From NCBI GenBank assembly GCA_049273835.1, contig JBASRM010000292.1:1-8005 (forward strand): DNA of 8,005 bases. Reading direction: 5' to 3'. The notes below the pieces were generated by a model that searched no databases, was not told the origin of the DNA, and saw only the letters and a program-made list of their open reading frames with translations. The stretch comes from Onstottus_A sp049273835. GTDB lineage: Bacteria; Acidobacteriota; Blastocatellia; UBA7656. A program made the position numbers and the translations under genes. This document shows, one piece after another, positions 4,570-8,005 of this stretch; position 1 is the stretch's first letter; each line of letters begins with the position of its first letter.

Positions 4570-7440
4570 CTACTCGCGTCTTTTTCTTCTCGCATCCAGC
4601 AATCGAGTCGGTAGAGGCCGAACGTGTTCTGCGGCTTCAACATTCACCGCCTGCTCTGTGTTCTGATTCACCGGTTGAGGAGCTAAGATAACAGATCCTC
4701 TGTCGGTATCATCACCATTTTTCGCATCGCTCAGAACAACGCGGGCCCTTGCGTCTTTGAGCTTTGCGATTGAAACGGACGAAGCGACTTCAACCCCGTT
4801 CGATGGGCCGCGCCGTATCCTGGATGCGATCCACGCTCGGGCCTGCGCCCGTTGCTCCCGGGTGATGCTAACGCGCCGCACTCCGACATCAATGGGCAAT
4901 AAGAGCACTGCCGCCAGCAGAAGAGCACCCCATATGTCGTGAGGGACTGTCCTCGTTGAACGCTGCTCGAATAGATTCCGGCTGGCATCACTGCCGCCGA
5001 ACACTTCACCGCCCGTCATTTCGCTAATGCGCGAAAGCAGGTTCGCGTCCTCGGGCGTAATATTGAATTCAGGCGAATATGAATTCACTGCGCCGGCGGT
5101 CGTTGCCTGTTGCTCGCCATCTTCAAAGACACGAATCAGATAGGCTCCTTTACCGACGGCACTGAAGTCGCCCTCGTATCGCCCCGATGCGGTTTGATCC
5201 AGCGTGATATCGGTCGAAGTCAAATCAGGAGCGACGACGTGCGCTCGAAGCCGAAGATTGTTTCTGAAGTTGCCGTCCGGCGCAGTGGCTTCAACCGAGA
5301 CGTGACCGCGTCCGGCAAGCATCTCGACCCGAGGCGTGAGGCCGTTTGCCGACTCGCGACGCAAGGTATCTCTCAAAGCCTGGGTCCAGAACTGGCCAAA
5401 GCCCGCCCAGTTCATCCACCCGGCTGCCCATCGAGGTTTAGCGTCCGAGGTGAATGCCGCGGCGCGACCCAGCCCGTATTGCCAAACCGCGTACACCGGA
5501 TCGTCCTTGTCGGAGATCAACGAAGTGATTGCCGGCGACTTGAGCGAATCCCGCTCGGCGGTTCCAACATACCCGCCAAGAGCGGGAGCACCGCTCCAGT
5601 CAATTCCATTTGTAGCTTGCGTCGCTCGCACTAGCCTTGGCACAAACGGCTCTTCGATGATCGTAGACTGCGATGCAAGCGCCGCTTCGCGGGTGAAAAT
5701 CCGCGGGAGATTCGCTGGTCTGTCAGCCGCATAAAAGCGCCCGCCTCCGATCTCCGCTAGCATCTTCATAATCGGAAGGTCAGCGTCGTCCCCCACCGCT
5801 ACCGTCGTCATCGTCATTCCTGCGTCACGAATTGCGCGCGCGACCCCGCGAAAGTCACCATCCTCGCTCCTCCCGTCCGATAAAACGATCAGGTGCTTGA
5901 TCTGGGCATCGCTCTTCGCAAGCCAGTCATATCCCATTCGCAATCCAGGGAACATATTTGTTCCGCCGAGCGCCTGGATCGTTTCGATCTGTCGCGTGAT
6001 AGATCGCTTATCATCCACGTTCGTAAGATTGACCACTGGATTCGCCTCATCGTCAAAGGCGATTACGCCCACCGAGTCACGGTCGGACAGGAAGCCGACT
6101 GTCGCCGAAGCAGCTTCCTGAGTCAGTTCCATCTTGGTGCCCGCCATCGATCCTGACTTATCGATGACCAGCACAATCGCCAGGCTCGGAAGATGTTTCT
6201 TCTGGCGAACGTCGAGCGAGACCGGAAGCGTTTCCTCGATTGGCGTCTTGTAATAACCACCCGGGCCAAAACTCTGATCGCCGCCAATCATGACGAACCC
6301 GCCGCCCAGATCCCGCACATATGACTGGATCATCTTCATCTGCAGCGGGGTGATCGAAGAAGCGGGCACGTTGTCGAAGATCACCAGGTCGTAATCTTGA
6401 AAACCCGCGAGCGTGACCGGCGCCGACGCCGCCCCGCGAACGGCGGCGTCAAAGGCGCCTTCGACGAGCACCCGCAGCATCGCAGGCGAAGGCCTCGAGT
6501 CGCCGAACAGATAAAGCGTTTTTGGCCGGCCTTCCACGATTGCAAACGCCTCGCGAATGTTGTTTTGAATGAATGCATCCGACTCGATCGCTTCAACCTG
6601 CGCGCGAAAAGAGTAAAAACCTTTTTGCTCGACCCGCTGCGGAAGCACGAAGACGTTCTCACCTAAAGCCTCGACATGGATTTGTCTCTCGGCGACGACC
6701 GAATCATTTCGAAAGACTCGCAGGGTGGCGTCGGCGTCGCGCGTGCTATCGATCGTGACCCGCAAATCGAAACCTTCGCTCTCGTTGAGTTTCTCGGGTA
6801 CTTCGATATCGCGCACCGCGATTTCGCCGTTTGAAGTAGCGGGCGCGGTCGTGGTGCCAACTGCACGCGTGTACACCTGAATATCCGATGCTCGCAGGAG
6901 TTCGGATTCGGCGGTTGCGCTTTCAAGATTCTCGTTACCGTCGGAGATCAAAACAAATCGGCCGGCGGCGTCCTCCGGCACAAGCGCGGCTGCGAGCCTG
7001 AACGCCGCGGCGATATCGGTATAGTCGCGCGGGGGGTTGGAACTGATTTCGGTTAGGCGCCAATCCGCGAGAGCGTCTTTTCTTGTCGGAGCAAGCTCGA
7101 CGGAGGGCTCACGCGCGAAGGTTATCACGGCGACATAGTCGCGATTCGCCGCTCGGGCAATCTCACCGTTGATGAACTCGAGGATGTCGGCTCGGTTGTC
7201 TTGAGTGACACTCGCGGACACGTCCACTAGAAAGATCAATGCCAGATCGCGCGAAGAAGTCTTGATACGCACGCCGGCTAACCCCATAACGATGAGCAGG
7301 ATTAGAAGGATGCGCGTGCCCACAGTCAGCGCGGCGCGCGTTCGGGATAGATTCGCCAGATTATTGCGCGCTATGTACAGCGCCGTGGGAATCAGGGCCA
7401 GAAGCGCGAGCGCAAACGGATTGGTGAAGTCAATTCTCAA
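4570..7440 (-). CDS. membrane-anchored protein with two VWA domains and a glutamine-amidotransferase-like fold
   Basis: Large envelope protein of 956 residues, biochemical role unknown. Two N-terminal membrane segments (about 9-24 and 42-57) precede a first VWA domain (67-200) with MIDAS DVSAS at 73-77, T141 and a LISDGNEN strand. A probable Ig-like stretch follows (210-300), then a class-I glutamine-amidotransferase-like region from about 306 (KTLYLFGDSR, GGGFVMIGGDQSFGPGGY). A second VWA domain (419-586) with MIDAS DKSGS at 427-431, T494 and LSDGRSED is set into it, and the fold seems to resume to about 665 (GLGRAAAFTSDAKPRW). A further beta-rich region, one membrane segment (835-852) and a basic tail ending RRKRRE close the protein. 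Both metal sites look intact; no catalytic Cys-His-Glu triad of a true amidotransferase is apparent. The TTG at 7440-7438 is chosen because it overlaps the upstream stop as TTGA and gives the usual NPFALALLAL N-terminus; a GTG at 7512 would force a 76-base overlap. Confidence 0.88.
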   Translation of the reverse strand: MRIDFTNPFALALLALIPTALYIARNNLANLSRTRAALTVGTRILLILLIVMGLAGVRIKTSSRDLALIFLVDVSASVTQDNRADILEFINGEIARAANRDYVAVITFAREPSVELAPTRKDALADWRLTEISSNPPRDYTDIAAAFRLAAALVPEDAAGRFVLISDGNENLESATAESELLRASDIQVYTRAVGTTTAPATSNGEIAVRDIEVPEKLNESEGFDLRVTIDSTRDADATLRVFRNDSVVAERQIHVEALGENVFVLPQRVEQKGFYSFRAQVEAIESDAFIQNNIREAFAIVEGRPKTLYLFGDSRPSPAMLRVLVEGAFDAAVRGAASAPVTLAGFQDYDLVIFDNVPASSITPLQMKMIQSYVRDLGGGFVMIGGDQSFGPGGYYKTPIEETLPVSLDVRQKKHLPSLAIVLVIDKSGSMAGTKMELTQEAASATVGFLSDRDSVGVIAFDDEANPVVNLTNVDDKRSITRQIETIQALGGTNMFPGLRMGYDWLAKSDAQIKHLIVLSDGRSEDGDFRGVARAIRDAGMTMTTVAVGDDADLPIMKMLAEIGGGRFYAADRPANLPRIFTREAALASQSTIIEEPFVPRLVRATQATNGIDWSGAPALGGYVGTAERDSLKSPAITSLISDKDDPVYAVWQYGLGRAAAFTSDAKPRWAAGWMNWAGFGQFWTQALRDTLRRESANGLTPRVEMLAGRGHVSVEATAPDGNFRNNLRLRAHVVAPDLTSTDITLDQTASGRYEGDFSAVGKGAYLIRVFEDGEQQATTAGAVNSYSPEFNITPEDANLLSRISEMTGGEVFGGSDASRNLFEQRSTRTVPHDIWGALLLAAVLLLPIDVGVRRVSITREQRAQARAWIASRIRRGPSNGVEVASSVSIAKLKDARARVVLSDAKNGDDTDRGSVILAPQPVNQNTEQAVNVEAAEHVRPLPTRLLDARRKRRE

Positions 7441-8005
7441 GAGATTCTTTTGTGATAAGCCCACCACTCGGCCATCAATAAAGCCAGCCCCAGAACCGCG
7501 ATCCACCGCCACAGTTCACGTTCGGAAGAAAAGCTCTCAGTGTGTCCGTTCACCGCTCCGGCACGAATCCGGATCGAATCTCGCGGCGCAGTGTTCGACT
7601 CTCCTTCACTAAGCAGGCTCGCCGCGAACGATGGCGCGTCCTTAACCACGTAAGTTCCAACGCGCATCGTTTCCGCAAACACGGCCGAGCCGTCACGCGC
7701 CTCGATTTCGCGACTGTCTCCGGCTGGGTTTGAAATGATCGCCGCCGGCGCTGAAGTATGAATAGTTACAGGATGGCCCGCGCGAACCGCACGCTCGATG
7801 GAAGGCCCATCCCCACCCACCAGCCACGACACGGAATTGGCAAGCAGAATCGGAAACTCGATCTTCAGCGGCAGGTCCGTTCGCGCGAGATTGAATCCAA
7901 TCAAAACGATGCGGCGATGCCCGTCATCACCGGCCCATATCACTGGATCGTTCCCGGCGCTCGCGATTGGTTTGAGCCATGACGCTGCCTCGCGTTGATT
8001 TACGC
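7437..8005 (-). CDS. BatA-like / VWA-family membrane protein, C-terminal part (truncated by window edge)
   Basis: The frame is open from the window end at 8005 to a TGA at 7439-7437, giving 188 residues of a longer protein whose N-terminus is outside. The visible start, WLKPIASAGNDPVIWAGDDG, then VLIGFNLARTDLPLKIEFPI and LLANSVSWLVGG, is the pattern near the C-terminus of many bacterial BatA-type VWA membrane proteins, where a predicted soluble region is followed by a final membrane anchor. That anchor is present here as LWRWIAVLGLALLMAEWWAY followed by basic HKR. No VWA motif lies inside the window, so the family is inferred from this tail only. It is the upstream partner of the 956-residue VWA protein, whose TTG start overlaps its stop, so the two are surely co-transcribed and probably translationally coupled. 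A GTG at 7943 is an internal codon, not the start. Confidence 0.75.
   Translation of the reverse strand, partial: VNQREAASWLKPIASAGNDPVIWAGDDGHRRIVLIGFNLARTDLPLKIEFPILLANSVSWLVGGDGPSIERAVRAGHPVTIHTSAPAAIISNPAGDSREIEARDGSAVFAETMRVGTYVVKDAPSFAASLLSEGESNTAPRDSIRIRAGAVNGHTESFSSERELWRWIAVLGLALLMAEWWAYHKRIS

Noticed and set aside
5110..5634. Plus-strand open frame of 174 codons inside the VWA gene
   Set aside because: It is antisense to the region after the second VWA domain; its composition is Arg/Ser-rich and there is no RBS or domain.
7441..7512. GTG at 7512 as start of the VWA protein
   Set aside because: It would overlap the upstream gene by 76 bases and add 24 residues read out of frame from its membrane anchor; the TTG at 7440 overlaps the stop by 4 bases and gives the normal N-terminus.

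Overview
The window is a piece of a moderately GC-rich bacterial chromosome with ordinary coding density. No phage, plasmid or insertion-sequence genes are visible. The gene content (large two-VWA membrane proteins, a secreted PEP-synthase-like protein with an extra N-terminal domain, short TTG-start overlaps) is what I would expect from an Acidobacteriota-type soil bacterium. That assignment is inference from gene style only; no marker in the window proves it.

Layout. (1) 1-316, minus strand: the 5' two-thirds or so of an Ogg2-type 8-oxoguanine DNA glycosylase/lyase gene, cut by the window edge. A near-consensus sigma70-type promoter sits just upstream, and its position forces a TTG start. 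(2) 317-559: a divergent intergenic region holding that promoter and an extended -10 box for the next gene. (3) 560-2551, plus: an exported protein with a phosphohistidine swivel domain followed by a PEP-synthase/PPDK-type ATP-grasp domain, the domain order of plant glucan, water dikinase. (4) 2674-4490, plus: thyA-folA-dut, a compact dTMP-synthesis cluster. folA starts on a TTG that overlaps the thyA stop, and a 60-base imperfect inverted repeat sits between folA and dut. (5) 4570-8005, minus: two membrane proteins of the BatA / VWA-glutamine-amidotransferase-like type, again joined by a TTG/TGA overlap; the upstream one runs off the window. The dut gene and the VWA gene converge at about 4490-4570.

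How the genes work together. Dut makes dUMP from dUTP, ThyA methylates dUMP to dTMP and makes dihydrofolate, and FolA reduces the dihydrofolate back, so the three genes form one closed biochemical cycle that also keeps uracil out of DNA. Ogg2 repairs oxidised guanine; it is divergently placed and need not be co-regulated with the cluster. The two VWA-region proteins look like a cell-envelope module; their biochemical role is unknown. The exported dikinase-like protein is the least explained gene: all the ATP and phosphohistidine residues I can check are present, but its substrate and phosphate donor outside the cytoplasm are unclear.
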